A stretch of 64,000 nt of DNA from Bin5 sp965218625 (GCA_965218625.1 CBDCLG010000004.1:62001-126000), one strand, 5' to 3'; positions 34,377-45,468 are shown, counted from the first letter of the stretch. Program-made: numbers and translations. The notes: a model not told the origin generated them from the letters alone.

Positions 34377-35864
34377 TCAGAATCTGCGGCTCCACTCCTG
34401 CGGCCAGCGCTCGACTACAACCTTGGTCTGCGTGTAAAACTCGATCCCGTGACGGCTCTGCGCGTGCAGATCGCCGAAGAAGCTTTCGTTCCAGCCGCTG
34501 AAAGGGAAGAATGCCATCGGCGCGGCTACACCAATGTTGATGCCGATATTGCCGGCGTCGGCCTCGTGACGGAACTGGCGCGCGGTCGCGCCGCTGCTGG
34601 TGAAAAGACAGGCCATATTGCCGTAGGCGCTGACGCTGCGATCGTTGATCAACGCAATTGCATCGTCAATTGTGTCTGCGTGCATAAGACTGAGGACAGG
34701 GCCGAAAATCTCGGTGCGCGCGATCTGGCTCGAAGGGTCGACCGCGTCCAGGACCGTAGGAAAGACCCAATAGCCGTCATCGTATCCGGCGACACTCCTT
34801 TGCCGCCCGTCCACAAGGACACGCGCGCCTTCGCGCGCGCCGTCATCAATAAGGCCCTCGATGCGCGCCTTGCTCTCCTGTGTGATGACAGGGCCCATCT
34901 CGGTCGCCCCGTCCATTCCGTAGCCGACCTTACGGCTGGCTGCCAGGTCGGCAATGCCCTCCGTGAACGGGTCCTTCGCCTCACCCACAGTCACCGCAAC
35001 CGAAACCGCCAGGCAGCGCTGGCCCGCGCAGCCAAAGGCCGAGTCCCCCATCATCTGCGTCGTGCTTTCGATGTTGGCGTCCGGCATAATGACCACCGGA
35101 TTCTTAGCCCCGCCCTGGCACTGCGCACGCTTGCCGTTGGCCGTGGCCCGGCTGTAGACATATTTCGCCACCGCGGTCGAGCCGACAAAGCTGATCGCGC
35201 GAATGTCCGGGTGGTCCAGGATCGCGTTCACCGTGTCCGCGCCGCCGTTGACCAGCTGCACGACCCCCGGCGGAAATCCCGCCTCCTCGATCAGCGCGAA
35301 AAGCTTCTGCGTCGTCATCGGCACCTTTTCGCTCGGCTTCAAGATGAAGCAGTTCCCGGTAGCCACGGCATAGGGCAAAAACCAGAGCGGGATCATGCCC
35401 GGAAAATTGAACGGCGTGATCGCGGCCACAACGCCGAGCGGTTGGCGTAGCATGTGCTCGTCGATGCCGCTGGCGATGTCCTCGTTGTTCCAACCCTGCA
35501 TCAGCGAGGGCGTCCCGCAAGCCACTTCCACGTTTTCGATGCCGCGGCGCAGCTCGCCCACGCTCTCGACAAAGGTCTTGCCGCACTCGTTCGTAAGGAT
35601 CTGCCCGATGTCGTTCAAATGCTCTTCAAGCAGCATCTTCAGGTTGAAGAGCGGCTGCACGCGGTCCACGACCGGTGTCTCGCGCCACTCTTTGTAGGCC
35701 GCCAGCCCGGCGGACACCGCCGCATCGACCTCGGCGGCCGGCGACAGGCCCACCGTCGCAATTGCGCCGCCGGTGGCCGGGTTGTGCACGTCCAGCGCCT
35801 CTCCTGCGCCGCTGGACTGCCACTGGCCGTTTACGAAGTTGAGAAGCTCCTGTACTTGTGTCAT
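34377..35864 (-). CDS. iolA: CoA-acylating methylmalonate-semialdehyde dehydrogenase
   Basis: 495-residue aldehyde dehydrogenase (MmsA/IolA). It converts malonate semialdehyde (or methylmalonate semialdehyde) with CoA and NAD to acetyl-CoA (or propionyl-CoA), the last step of inositol breakdown. Family marks: NFVNGQWQSS start, ITPFNFPGMIPLWFLPYAVATGNCFILKPSEK, FVGSTAVAKYVYSRA and the catalytic Cys in FGCAGQRCLAVSVAV. The MmsA-type Gln-Arg-Cys motif distinguishes it from other ALDHs. The ATG (with GGAAGAGGAAAG upstream) overlaps the stop of the Uma2 gene by 4 nt. Its place between iolD and iolG supports the inositol role; mmsA is an alternative name. Confidence 0.95.
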   Translation of the reverse strand: MTQVQELLNFVNGQWQSSGAGEALDVHNPATGGAIATVGLSPAAEVDAAVSAGLAAYKEWRETPVVDRVQPLFNLKMLLEEHLNDIGQILTNECGKTFVESVGELRRGIENVEVACGTPSLMQGWNNEDIASGIDEHMLRQPLGVVAAITPFNFPGMIPLWFLPYAVATGNCFILKPSEKVPMTTQKLFALIEEAGFPPGVVQLVNGGADTVNAILDHPDIRAISFVGSTAVAKYVYSRATANGKRAQCQGGAKNPVVIMPDANIESTTQMMGDSAFGCAGQRCLAVSVAVTVGEAKDPFTEGIADLAASRKVGYGMDGATEMGPVITQESKARIEGLIDDGAREGARVLVDGRQRSVAGYDDGYWVFPTVLDAVDPSSQIARTEIFGPVLSLMHADTIDDAIALINDRSVSAYGNMACLFTSSGATARQFRHEADAGNIGINIGVAAPMAFFPFSGWNESFFGDLHAQSRHGIEFYTQTKVVVERWPQEWSRRF

Positions 35865-36361
35865 TTCACTTTCCTCTTCCTTGTGAAGATCTCCTCCAGA
35901 TCGATGCGGACATCCAGGGTCGGGTCGACGACCTCGCCCTCAACAAAGACCTGTGGTTCCATGTTCGAGGTGAAGACCGCTATCTGCTTCAAGGGTGGTT
36001 GCACCATCCACACCGACTCTATTCCGAATCGCAGATACGTCTCAATTTTGGGAATAACCTCGTTGACGCTCTGGGAGGGCGACAATATTTCGACCACTGT
36101 CACCGGGGGATCCGCCGTTCTCACTTCGTCGTGCAACCAGTCAGGCTGCCGAAAGTTACAGATGGAGATGTCCGGGGTTGTCGAAGGTTCAGTGGCTAGC
36201 GTGAGTTCCCCTCCCACCAGAAATTTCTCTCCGCAGGCCTCATGTAGAGCGTACTGCAACTGCAGTTGTACGTAATATTGATTGTAACTCGGCATGGGTT
36301 TCCCACGCTCCGATTCGTAGTTGTCCACCGGCGCCGTTTCCGGTGGCAGTGTCACAGTCAT
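35861..36361 (-). CDS. Uma2-family (DUF820) putative restriction-endonuclease-like protein
   Basis: 166 residues. The C-terminal part carries the Uma2/PD-(D/E)XK-like pattern: STTPDISICNFRQP (Asp), PPVTVVEILSPSQSVNEVIPKIETYLRFGIESVWMVQPP (Glu and the K/W region). Uma2 proteins are frequent in Chloroflexota and cyanobacteria, and their biological role is unclear. The gene is intact. It sits between iolD and iolA, with an ATGA overlap into iolA. This placement is unexpected for a metabolic operon and would couple its translation to iolA. GGAGATG precedes the start. Confidence 0.85.
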   Translation of the reverse strand: MTVTLPPETAPVDNYESERGKPMPSYNQYYVQLQLQYALHEACGEKFLVGGELTLATEPSTTPDISICNFRQPDWLHDEVRTADPPVTVVEILSPSQSVNEVIPKIETYLRFGIESVWMVQPPLKQIAVFTSNMEPQVFVEGEVVDPTLDVRIDLEEIFTRKRKVK

Positions 36362-36479
36362 TCAACATCTCCTTCCCCGTGCTTGAAATCCACGAGAACA
36401 CGGATTCCCATCGGTCCATACATGAAGTTCAATCCGGTCTCGCGGCGCCACACATTCCTGCTCCGTTTCTACGGGGCAA

Positions 36480-38393
<1,914 letters not shown>

Positions 38394-38448
38394 TATCGTC
38401 CTCCGGCTTCCCTTCAGGCTACGGCCCTCTTCCGGCCCCGCTCCGTTC

Positions 38449-39459
38449 TCACCCGTAAATCGCCGGTCTCTCCGGTACCTCCACGTCGACCGGCGCCCCC
38501 TTCAGTCCCGATTCAATGCTGGCATCGGCCACGAGTATCGAGACGTATCCATCCCAACCGCTTGGCCCCGTGGCCTGCCCGTCGACAATCGACTGCACCC
38601 ACGCCTGCGCCTCGTTGAGATAGGCCGTCTGGAAGCGTTGCAGCCAGTCCTCCTCAACCCATTGACGCCGGGCATTCCTGTGTCGCACAACCGGACTCTG
38701 CAGCGGGCTCGTCTGCACCACGCCCGTCTCCCCCGTGATGCTCACCATGACTTCGTAACCGTATCCGGCCTCGGAGTTGCACTCAAGCGCGCCCAGCGCG
38801 CCGCTGCGATACTGCAGCTGGACCATGACAAAGCGCGCACTCTCCGGATGGTCGGAAGAAGATGGGATATATGTGGTATGCACGCGGTCGATTTCCTCGC
38901 CCATCATCCAGCGTGCCGAGTGAATATCGTGAATGACCGAATTGGTTACGACGTCGGACAGGGGCCGAATCGCGGCCTTCTCAGGGTTGTTGTGGACGCT
39001 GCGGAAGACGAGCGCCTTACCCTGCTCACCGCCGTCGCTTACCTCTTTGACGGCGACGTGCGCCGGGTCATACTGACGCATGAAGCCGACCTGCACGAGC
39101 CTCTTGCCCCCGGCCACCTCGGCGTCGACTACCAGTCTCGCATCCGCGACATTGGTCGCCAGCGGCTTCTCACACAGCACCGGCTTGCCAGCCGCGATAC
39201 AGGAACGTGCAATCCCTGCGTGAAAGCGGTCCGGCGCCGCGATCAGAACGGCATCCACCTCCGGGGCTGCGATCAGCGCCTCGGCGTCCCCGTAGACGGC
39301 GGCGCCCCCGCAGCGCGCAGCGACCTCTTCGGCACGCGCCGTGTCAACGTCCATGATCGCGGCGACGTTGGCCGCCGCAACCGAGTCGTTGAGGTTGGCC
39401 GCGTGCCGTCCCCCCATTCCTCCTGTGCCGACCAGGCCAACATTGACTGTTCCGCTCAT
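38449..39459 (-). CDS. Gfo/Idh/MocA oxidoreductase, probable inositol dehydrogenase
   Basis: 336 residues. Rossmann motif VNVGLVGTGGMGGRHAANL, PVLCEKPLATNVADARLV (EKP), and VGFMRQYDPAHVAVKEV. The motif VTNSVIHDIHSARWMMGEEID holds the catalytic Asp and His of the IolG/IolX type. Length and the late LQYRSGALGALECNSEAGYGYEVMVSI stretch fit inositol dehydrogenases closely, so this gene rivals the terminal iolG as the main myo- or scyllo-inositol dehydrogenase. Located between an SDR gene and iolD. Confidence 0.9.
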   Translation of the reverse strand: MSGTVNVGLVGTGGMGGRHAANLNDSVAAANVAAIMDVDTARAEEVAARCGGAAVYGDAEALIAAPEVDAVLIAAPDRFHAGIARSCIAAGKPVLCEKPLATNVADARLVVDAEVAGGKRLVQVGFMRQYDPAHVAVKEVSDGGEQGKALVFRSVHNNPEKAAIRPLSDVVTNSVIHDIHSARWMMGEEIDRVHTTYIPSSSDHPESARFVMVQLQYRSGALGALECNSEAGYGYEVMVSITGETGVVQTSPLQSPVVRHRNARRQWVEEDWLQRFQTAYLNEAQAWVQSIVDGQATGPSGWDGYVSILVADASIESGLKGAPVDVEVPERPAIYG

Positions 39460-39608
39460 ACGGCTCCGTTCCTTGCCGCCCCCGTGTCTTTCCAGCCTTT
39501 TGCCCTCACCGTCAGGTCACCCGGGCCTCAGCTGTTTGGCGGCGGCTAAAGTCTTCTTATTCCCGCTCGACAAAGCTGTACGAGCCAGGAGTCATATCCA
39601 ATTGCAAA

Positions 39609-40454
39609 TCAGTCAAGGACACCGTCGCTCCAGTGGGGATCATCCAGCGGCGGCGGCTGCGAGACCGGCCCGGCCCCCAACACCGACTGGTCGAAGTCGA
39701 CAACGCTGCCCGTCATCATCCCCGACTCGTCGGACGCCAGGAAGGCAATTGCCCGCGCCACTTCTTCCGTTTGCAACAGGCGGCCAAACGGCTGCGTGCT
39801 CTCCGCCTTTTCCAGCCAGTCATCCCCGCCGCCGTGAAAAGTGCGCTGAATCGTATGCTCGCTGGGCGTGTCCATCCAGCCAATCGCCAGAGAATTGACC
39901 CGGATCCGGTGGCGCATGACCGTATACGCGACATTCTTGGTCATCACGTTCAGGGCGCTCTTTGACGCCGTATACGGCAGCAGAATATGTACGCTCCCGT
40001 AGGAAGCCACGCTCGAGATGTTGACGATTGAGCCGGCGTTGCCCTCGCGCTGCATCAGTCTGCAGGCATCCTGCATCAGCAGCATCGGCGCGCGCGCGTT
40101 GACCGCCATCATCTCGTCAAAAAGTTCCGGCGTCGTGTTCCAGATGTTGGCGCGCACAGTCAGCGCGCCGCAGTTCACCAGCACGTGCAGCTCGCCGAAA
40201 TGCTCGTCCGCCGCGGCCACGATCGTGCGGCAGGCGTCTGCATCGGCCAACTCCGCCTGTACAAAATGCGATTTGCATCCGCCCGCCCGCAGGTCCGCCG
40301 CCACGGCCTCGCCGCGTTCCGCGTTGCGCCCGCTGACGATGATCCCGGCCGCGCCGCGCTCGGCAAAGAGCCGGACCGTCGCCTCGCCGAGCCCCTGCGT
40401 GCTTCCCGTGACGACTGCGTACCTGCCTTCGAGAGAACTGGGATCGGTTGACAT
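39609..40454 (-). CDS. Short-chain dehydrogenase/reductase (inositol cluster)
   Basis: 281 residues, classical SDR. Cofactor motif YAVVTGSTQGLGEATVRLF (TGxxxGxG), LVNCGALTVRANIWN (NNAG variant), catalytic Ser in NISSVASYG, and YxxxK in LPYTASKSALNVM. The acidic-to-Ser/Gly pattern after strand 2 (VSGRNAERGE) suggests NADP preference. It may oxidise an inositol-derived intermediate; SDRs are found in many iol clusters. The ATG at 40454, with GGAGATC ahead of it, is better than an upstream TTG (40469). It lies 82 nt downstream of iolE. Confidence 0.92.
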   Translation of the reverse strand: MSTDPSSLEGRYAVVTGSTQGLGEATVRLFAERGAAGIIVSGRNAERGEAVAADLRAGGCKSHFVQAELADADACRTIVAAADEHFGELHVLVNCGALTVRANIWNTTPELFDEMMAVNARAPMLLMQDACRLMQREGNAGSIVNISSVASYGSVHILLPYTASKSALNVMTKNVAYTVMRHRIRVNSLAIGWMDTPSEHTIQRTFHGGGDDWLEKAESTQPFGRLLQTEEVARAIAFLASDESGMMTGSVVDFDQSVLGAGPVSQPPPLDDPHWSDGVLD

Positions 40455-40536
40455 GGTCTTGATCTCCAATCAGGTGAGGTGAACGTACACTGGCCGGCGC
40501 GTCGAACTGCAATCCGCTCCTCTTTGGAGAGGACTG

Positions 40537-41436
40537 TTACCAATTCAGCTCGTTGCGCAGAAATGTCCGGTTGTTTTTGGCGCTGCCGAGGGCATCGATG
40601 CCCATTGCGGGCATGATATCCTGCTCAACCGTGCCCCAGCCGTCAAAGTTGATCTCGTGCAGGATGCGGTTTATCGACTGCCAGTCGATCGTGCCTTTCC
40701 CTAACTCGGGGAAGACGCCGGACTCGACGCCGTCGTAATAGTCCCCACCGCGCTCGATTACCTGCTTGCGCACGTTGGTGTCGCACTCCTTGATGTGCAG
40801 ATACCAGGTGCGCTCACGCCATTTGTCGAGCACCGCGACCGGGTCGCCGCCGCCATAGGCGATGTGAGCCATGTCGAAGCACATACCGACGAGCTCGGGG
40901 TCGGTGCGTTCCAGCAGGGCGTCGATCTCGAAGTCGGTCTCCAGGTAGCCGCCCACGTGGGGATGGGCCACACATTTCATTCCGTGCTCTTCGTAGACCA
41001 TTTTGGCGAAGGCGTCAACATTGCGGGCGACCCGGTCCCACTGCGATGGCGTGAGCGAATCCTCCTGGCGGATACGGCCGGCGCGCTGGGCGCGATTCTC
41101 CACCCCGAACAGTACGTCCGACAGCACGAGGTGTTTGCAGCCCAAAGCCGACAGCACCTCGACCGTCTCCATCGCCTCCCGAGTTGTTCCCTCGTCCGCT
41201 TCGGCGTCCAGAAAGTTATAGATCGTGAAGGCCGAGGTGAGGATAAGCCCGCGCTGCTCCAAGTCGTCGCGCAGCTTGGGAATCTCGAACGGAAGATAGC
41301 CGTACGGCCCCAGCTCAGTGCCGGTGTAGCCGGCTTCTTCTATCTCATCCAACACCTGATCATAGGGCGGCACGTTGGGCGTGTCCTTCATCAGAACGCC
41401 CCAGGAGCAAGGGGCAGAGGCGACTCGTACTTGCAT
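40537..41436 (-). CDS. iolE: Inosose dehydratase (IolE-like TIM-barrel)
   Basis: 299 residues of the AP-endonuclease-2/sugar isomerase TIM-barrel family. It is predicted to dehydrate scyllo-inosose to a trihydroxycyclohexanedione. Family marks: VASAPCSWGVLM start, DEIEEAGYTGTELGPYGYLP, the metal-site His/Glu residues in CVAHPHVGGYLET, GMCFDMAHIAYGG and WYLHIKECD, and WGTVEQDI. Length and context between iolD and iolC/iolB support IolE; IolI (inosose isomerase) is the alternative. The ATPase/TOPRIM-like insert ends 11 nt upstream on the same strand, so the gene is probably read through from that insert. Confidence 0.88.
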   Translation of the reverse strand: MQVRVASAPCSWGVLMKDTPNVPPYDQVLDEIEEAGYTGTELGPYGYLPFEIPKLRDDLEQRGLILTSAFTIYNFLDAEADEGTTREAMETVEVLSALGCKHLVLSDVLFGVENRAQRAGRIRQEDSLTPSQWDRVARNVDAFAKMVYEEHGMKCVAHPHVGGYLETDFEIDALLERTDPELVGMCFDMAHIAYGGGDPVAVLDKWRERTWYLHIKECDTNVRKQVIERGGDYYDGVESGVFPELGKGTIDWQSINRILHEINFDGWGTVEQDIMPAMGIDALGSAKNNRTFLRNELNW

Positions 41437-41447
41437 GATTTACCTAC

Positions 41448-42146
41448 CTATTGTGGTTGCGAAAGTCGGGCATGCAACTTCCGAAATTGTGGACACTTTT
41501 GACTGACGACATCTGTTGATAGTTGCCGCAGAAATCTTGCCGTGTGGGTCGCTTTCGAATACCTGACGCGGTCGCAGCACTCGATGGAAGAAGCGACAAG
41601 GGCCGCCGAAAAATTGTCATGACAGGCACTTCTGTCCGGGTTATAGTGGCTGAACGACTCCGGGTCATCAAAGTGGACGGACCGCTGCGTACTCAGCCAG
41701 TGCTGCATCTCTTGATGGCATCCCCGAAAATCCGGATCTTTGGCAACCGTGTTGCCCCAGTCGGCGACGATCCACGCTTCGATTTCGGGCGAGGCAAACC
41801 CGACAAAGTAAGAAATTTCAGACGCTTCACCAACCTGCCCTACGGCGGCAGAAAATAGCTGCTGTCGGGCGTTCGGATCATGACAGTCCAAGTCATCGAT
41901 GACGAGGACCAGGTTACAGTCTTCTTGTCCCTTTAGCGATTCCGAGAGGAGCTTGCCAATCTGATCTGCCAGGCTCTTTCCTGTCCTTCCGTAACCAGGC
42001 TCCGCCGAAGGGCGCGGACTGGGCTTTCTCCTGATGGGAGATTTGCGCTGAAATGTGTGCTCCCCATAGTTTTCTTCGAGAAATGGAATCAGTCCCCTCA
42101 CTTCCGACTCTCCGCCTCCGGCGAATACCCACACTACCACGGCCAC
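41448..42146 (-). CDS. DUF4276/TOPRIM-like protein paired with an AAA ATPase
   Basis: 232 residues. A TOPRIM-like acidic set is visible: Glu13 in AGGGESEVRGLIPFLEENY, Asp84/85/87 in LVLVIDDLDCHD, and SPEIEAWIVADW (Glu121/123). This order (E, DxD, IEAW-AD) is that of DUF4276 proteins, predicted metal-dependent nucleases. It overlaps the ATPase gene: GTG 42146 gives a 13-nt overlap, and GTG 42134 forms a TAGTG junction with the ATPase stop. The region is AT-richer than the flanking iol genes and has no inositol role that I know of. An ATPase plus TOPRIM-nuclease pair recalls OLD/PARIS-type defence, by architecture only. Confidence 0.72.
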   Translation of the reverse strand: MAVVVWVFAGGGESEVRGLIPFLEENYGEHTFQRKSPIRRKPSPRPSAEPGYGRTGKSLADQIGKLLSESLKGQEDCNLVLVIDDLDCHDPNARQQLFSAAVGQVGEASEISYFVGFASPEIEAWIVADWGNTVAKDPDFRGCHQEMQHWLSTQRSVHFDDPESFSHYNPDRSACHDNFSAALVASSIECCDRVRYSKATHTARFLRQLSTDVVSQKCPQFRKLHARLSQPQ

Positions 42147-43441
42147 CCCCCAACCGCTGGGTTTCCTACCCTGTACAGGTCGCCAAGCTGCCAGCCGTCT
42201 TCAAGCCAACCAGATATCGCATCTCTGTCGAGCCTCTTAGGCTTGAAGTGGCTCTGGCTTTCGAAATCTCTTTGAAACGCATAAATGTAGCCGTCGTCAA
42301 GTTGGTCGGTAAAGTGATCCAAGAGGTCTGGGCTATGGGTTGTCACAATTACTTGCGTTTTTTGCGTTGCCCTCTTAATCCAATCCGCCAGAATTGGCAT
42401 CCAGGCAGGGTGGATTCCCAACTCTGGCTCTTCAATGACTATCAAAGTAGGTGGTCTCGGAGAGTGCAAGATGACTGCCCAACATAGCATTCTAATGGTG
42501 CCATCCGACATGTCGCTAAGTAAGAAGGGTTCGTTATAGCCTTCAGCATACCATTCGATGGTCAGAGCATATCTTCCTATTGGTACAACTCTCAGTCTCT
42601 TGGTAATGGGTAGAAGGTCCCCAAAAGCTTCACTTACGAATTCCTCAAATTCATACTCTGCCTGATTGAGATTGAAGAGAACCAGAGCTAAGTTTTCCCC
42701 AGTCACCGAAACATAGTAATCGCCTTGGCCCAGTCTTGGGTCAGACATCCTAATACGGTCCAAATCCATATTGTTTGCCTGATAGAATCTCCACGAAGTT
42801 GCTCTGTCCAGTATTACACCTCGCGGGCCATATTTTGGAACAGCTCCGGGAGGCAAAGCAGTCTCTTCCAAAATGCGAGGGAGCGAAGACAACATCAGCT
42901 CATTGGCCGGCACGTCATTCAAGTTAAACACGTGATTACGGGAAAGCCATTCCAAACTGAGACTGCCCGGTGCGAAAGAGATGGCAACGGAGCCAGAATT
43001 ACTGCCCTCTGAACTGCTATGCATAAAGTAATGATTAGGCTCACCAGTCTGACTTTCGGCTGCGTATAGCACCTCCCTTTCTAAGAGCACTTGGTGCCGG
43101 ATGTCTTGGACTAAGAGATCGACTCCCAAGACAGTTTCCTTCCCATCAATTGCGAAATGAAACTCGATTCCTACAGTTGAGGGTGAGTGTAAGGATCCGT
43201 CCAGGACTCTTGTCCACCCAAGCCTAAAGACGGCATCCTCGAAGTTAGTACGTCCCCTTCGGTCAAATGTGCCTTGTGCTTCGACACAATCCTGGAGAAA
43301 CTGCAAGAGCGAAATCGCATTACTTTTCCCTGAACCATTGGAGCCCATGAAGACGGTGAGTTTGCCAAAGTCGATTCCGTCTTCCATACGGAGGTTCTTG
43401 TAATTCTTCGCGATTAACTTGGAGATCGAGACAACACCCAT
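42134..43441 (-). CDS. AAA-family ATPase (OLD/RecF-like), partner of the TOPRIM-like gene
   Basis: 435 residues with an ABC/SMC-type ATPase fold split by a middle insertion. Walker A GSNGSGKS (33-40), a signature-like LLSDMSDGTIRMLCW, Walker B LIVIEEPELGIHP (acids 337-338) and the switch His about 369 in QVIVTTHSPDLLDHF. There is no TOPRIM domain in this chain; the next gene appears to supply one. Such stand-alone ATPases are typical of anti-phage pairs. The gene has AT-rich codon use and no good ribosome site. It follows iolC by about 90 nt, splitting iolC from iolE. Confidence 0.9.
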   Translation of the reverse strand: MGVVSISKLIAKNYKNLRMEDGIDFGKLTVFMGSNGSGKSNAISLLQFLQDCVEAQGTFDRRGRTNFEDAVFRLGWTRVLDGSLHSPSTVGIEFHFAIDGKETVLGVDLLVQDIRHQVLLEREVLYAAESQTGEPNHYFMHSSSEGSNSGSVAISFAPGSLSLEWLSRNHVFNLNDVPANELMLSSLPRILEETALPPGAVPKYGPRGVILDRATSWRFYQANNMDLDRIRMSDPRLGQGDYYVSVTGENLALVLFNLNQAEYEFEEFVSEAFGDLLPITKRLRVVPIGRYALTIEWYAEGYNEPFLLSDMSDGTIRMLCWAVILHSPRPPTLIVIEEPELGIHPAWMPILADWIKRATQKTQVIVTTHSPDLLDHFTDQLDDGYIYAFQRDFESQSHFKPKRLDRDAISGWLEDGWQLGDLYRVGNPAVGGWPW

Positions 43442-43533
43442 TGGGTTCCAGTCCAGCCAGCGTCTCAGACCGACGCTTTTAGATTTGCGCGAAAGTCGTA
43501 AAGCTTCGTGAATGCCAAGTAATTTTCTGCTGC

Positions 43534-44559
43534 CTAAAACCCGCCCCGCTCCTCCACAAAAGCAATCACCTCGTCGTACGTGGGCATGAAATTAGCGCAA
43601 CCGTGCGCCAGCACGACGATCGCGCCGCACGCGTTGCCCAGCCGCGCCGACCGCTGCCAGCCCCAGTCGTTGACGAACCCGTAGATGAATCCGGCGCCGA
43701 ACGCATCGCCCGCCCCAAGGATATTGTAGATCTCCACCGGGAAGCCGGGCGCTTCCAGCACTTCGCCCCCGGCCAAATGCACGCGCGAGCCAAGCGCGCC
43801 CACTTTCTCGACCACCGCCTCCGGCCCCAGCTCCAGCAGCCAGCTGATCGCCGATTTGACGTCGCCCTCCACCTTCGCGTCCGACACCTGCGAATGCGTC
43901 AGCGACATCTGGCTGGCGTCGCTCAACACTGCCGCATTGATCTCATCCTCCGTGCCAATTACGACGTCCACATTCGGCAGCACCGAACGCGCTACGACGC
44001 CGAACGCCCTCGGATCATGCCACTGGTCCGGGCGAAAATCGAGGTCGAAGACGACCGTCGTATCCACCTGCTGGGCATACTCGGCGCCGAACATGGTCGA
44101 GCTGCGGCTCGGCTCCTTGCTCAGATTGGTGCCGGCAAACTGAAAAACCTTGGCATCTGCCACCGGCGACGCCAGCACGTCGTCGATCGTAAGTTCGATG
44201 TCGGCGCAGTTCTCCCGGTAGTAGACCAGGGGAAAGCGGTCCGGCGGTTCGATGCCGAGGACGACCGCGCTGGTGCGGTGACCCGGCTTGCGCGGGCTGA
44301 AACTGAAATCGACGCCTTCCTTTGTCAAAAAATCTGCGATGAAATCACCAACCGGGTCCTCTCCCAGGCCGGTGACGAGCGCCGTCTTCAATCCCAGCCG
44401 CGCCCCGCCCACGCTGATGTTGGTCGGCGAGCCGCCCACATAGGCCGCAAAGCTGCCAATCTCCGAAAAAGGCGCGCCGACATCGTTGCTGTACAGGTCG
44501 ATCGACGACCTCCCCATGTGGAGAGAGTCGTAGGTCCTCGCGCGGTCATCAGTCGTCAT
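43534..44559 (-). CDS. iolC: 5-dehydro-2-deoxygluconokinase
   Basis: 341-residue PfkB/ribokinase-family sugar kinase. It phosphorylates 5-dehydro-2-deoxygluconate in the inositol pathway. N-terminal GRSSIDLYSNDVGAPFSEIGSFAAYVGGSPTNISVGGARLG is characteristic of IolC. The C-terminal anion hole and catalytic Asp are in VEIYNILGAGDAFGAGFIYG. VVIGTEDEINAA is the usual substrate-loop motif. It follows iolB by 21 nt and is followed by the ATPase insert. Confidence 0.94.
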   Translation of the reverse strand: MTTDDRARTYDSLHMGRSSIDLYSNDVGAPFSEIGSFAAYVGGSPTNISVGGARLGLKTALVTGLGEDPVGDFIADFLTKEGVDFSFSPRKPGHRTSAVVLGIEPPDRFPLVYYRENCADIELTIDDVLASPVADAKVFQFAGTNLSKEPSRSSTMFGAEYAQQVDTTVVFDLDFRPDQWHDPRAFGVVARSVLPNVDVVIGTEDEINAAVLSDASQMSLTHSQVSDAKVEGDVKSAISWLLELGPEAVVEKVGALGSRVHLAGGEVLEAPGFPVEIYNILGAGDAFGAGFIYGFVNDWGWQRSARLGNACGAIVVLAHGCANFMPTYDEVIAFVEERGGF

Positions 44560-44580
44560 GATCGGTTTACCCTGTCCTGT

Positions 44581-45468
44581 TCAGTAGAGTGGCAGCCGTT
44601 CATCCACGCCGGCATAGTTGTCCTTGACCCAGGCGAAATTCGGGTCCTCCTGGTTGGCCAGGCTCTGCGCGCTCCCGGCCAGGACATTCAGATAATAAGT
44701 CGTGTATCCCGGCATGCTAACAACCGGATGGTAGCCCTCCGGAACCAGTACCGCCTCGTTGTGGCCCACCCGCACCAGCGCGTCGATGGGATTTCCGGCC
44801 GCGTGCATCGGAGAGTTTTCATCGGTATAGACCCGCTGGTAGGCGAAACCCTCGGGACGGTCAATATGGTAGAAGTAGACCTCCTCCAGGTCGGCCTCGA
44901 TCAATCCGCCCGACTCGTCCTCGATATGGACGTCGTGTTTGTGCGGCGGATAGCTGCTCCAGTTGCCGCTGGGCGTGTACACTTCGACCAGCACAATGCG
45001 ATGAACCGGCGAACCGGGCGGCAACAGGTCGTTGATCTGGCGGCTCACATTGTCGCCCCCGCGGATGCTGACCGCCACTTGCTCTGGCCTGATCAGCCAC
45101 GGCTCGTGGTCCTCGTCAGTAGGCACCCACGTAGCCGCGAACTCGCCCCCCTCCTCTGCCGTCACCGTCAGCTGTGTGCGGCGCGGCAGATAGAGCGCGT
45201 GCGCGCCGCCGCTGAAAACATCCGCCCGCCCGCCAATCCCCTCCCAATTGCCGCGGTTGCTTTCTACCCGGTAGCGCCCGCTCATGTCGACAAACGCAAA
45301 TTCGTTCTCTCCAGTGTCAAACGTCCAGGTCCCGCCCGCATCCAGCCGCCGCGCCTGAAACGATATGAACTCCCATCCGGCGCTCTGCGGCGTAACCTCC
45401 AGAATCAAACCCCGATCGTCCGCACTACTCTGCCGGCCGACCAAAATGTTCTCAGCCGTGTATCGCAT
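44581..45468 (-). CDS. iolB: 5-deoxy-glucuronate isomerase
   Basis: 295-residue double cupin of the KduI/IolB family. It isomerises 5-deoxyglucuronate to 5-dehydro-2-deoxygluconate. Metal-binding residues are in SSYPPHKHDVHIEDESGGLIEADLEEVYFYHI (HxH...E) and the later VPEGYHPVVSMPGYTTYYLN. Length matches the family. The ATG at 45468 follows GGAAGGTGAG; a GTG two codons upstream is less likely. It is the first intact inositol gene of the operon, with iolC 21 nt downstream. Confidence 0.95.
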   Translation of the reverse strand: MRYTAENILVGRQSSADDRGLILEVTPQSAGWEFISFQARRLDAGGTWTFDTGENEFAFVDMSGRYRVESNRGNWEGIGGRADVFSGGAHALYLPRRTQLTVTAEEGGEFAATWVPTDEDHEPWLIRPEQVAVSIRGGDNVSRQINDLLPPGSPVHRIVLVEVYTPSGNWSSYPPHKHDVHIEDESGGLIEADLEEVYFYHIDRPEGFAYQRVYTDENSPMHAAGNPIDALVRVGHNEAVLVPEGYHPVVSMPGYTTYYLNVLAGSAQSLANQEDPNFAWVKDNYAGVDERLPLY

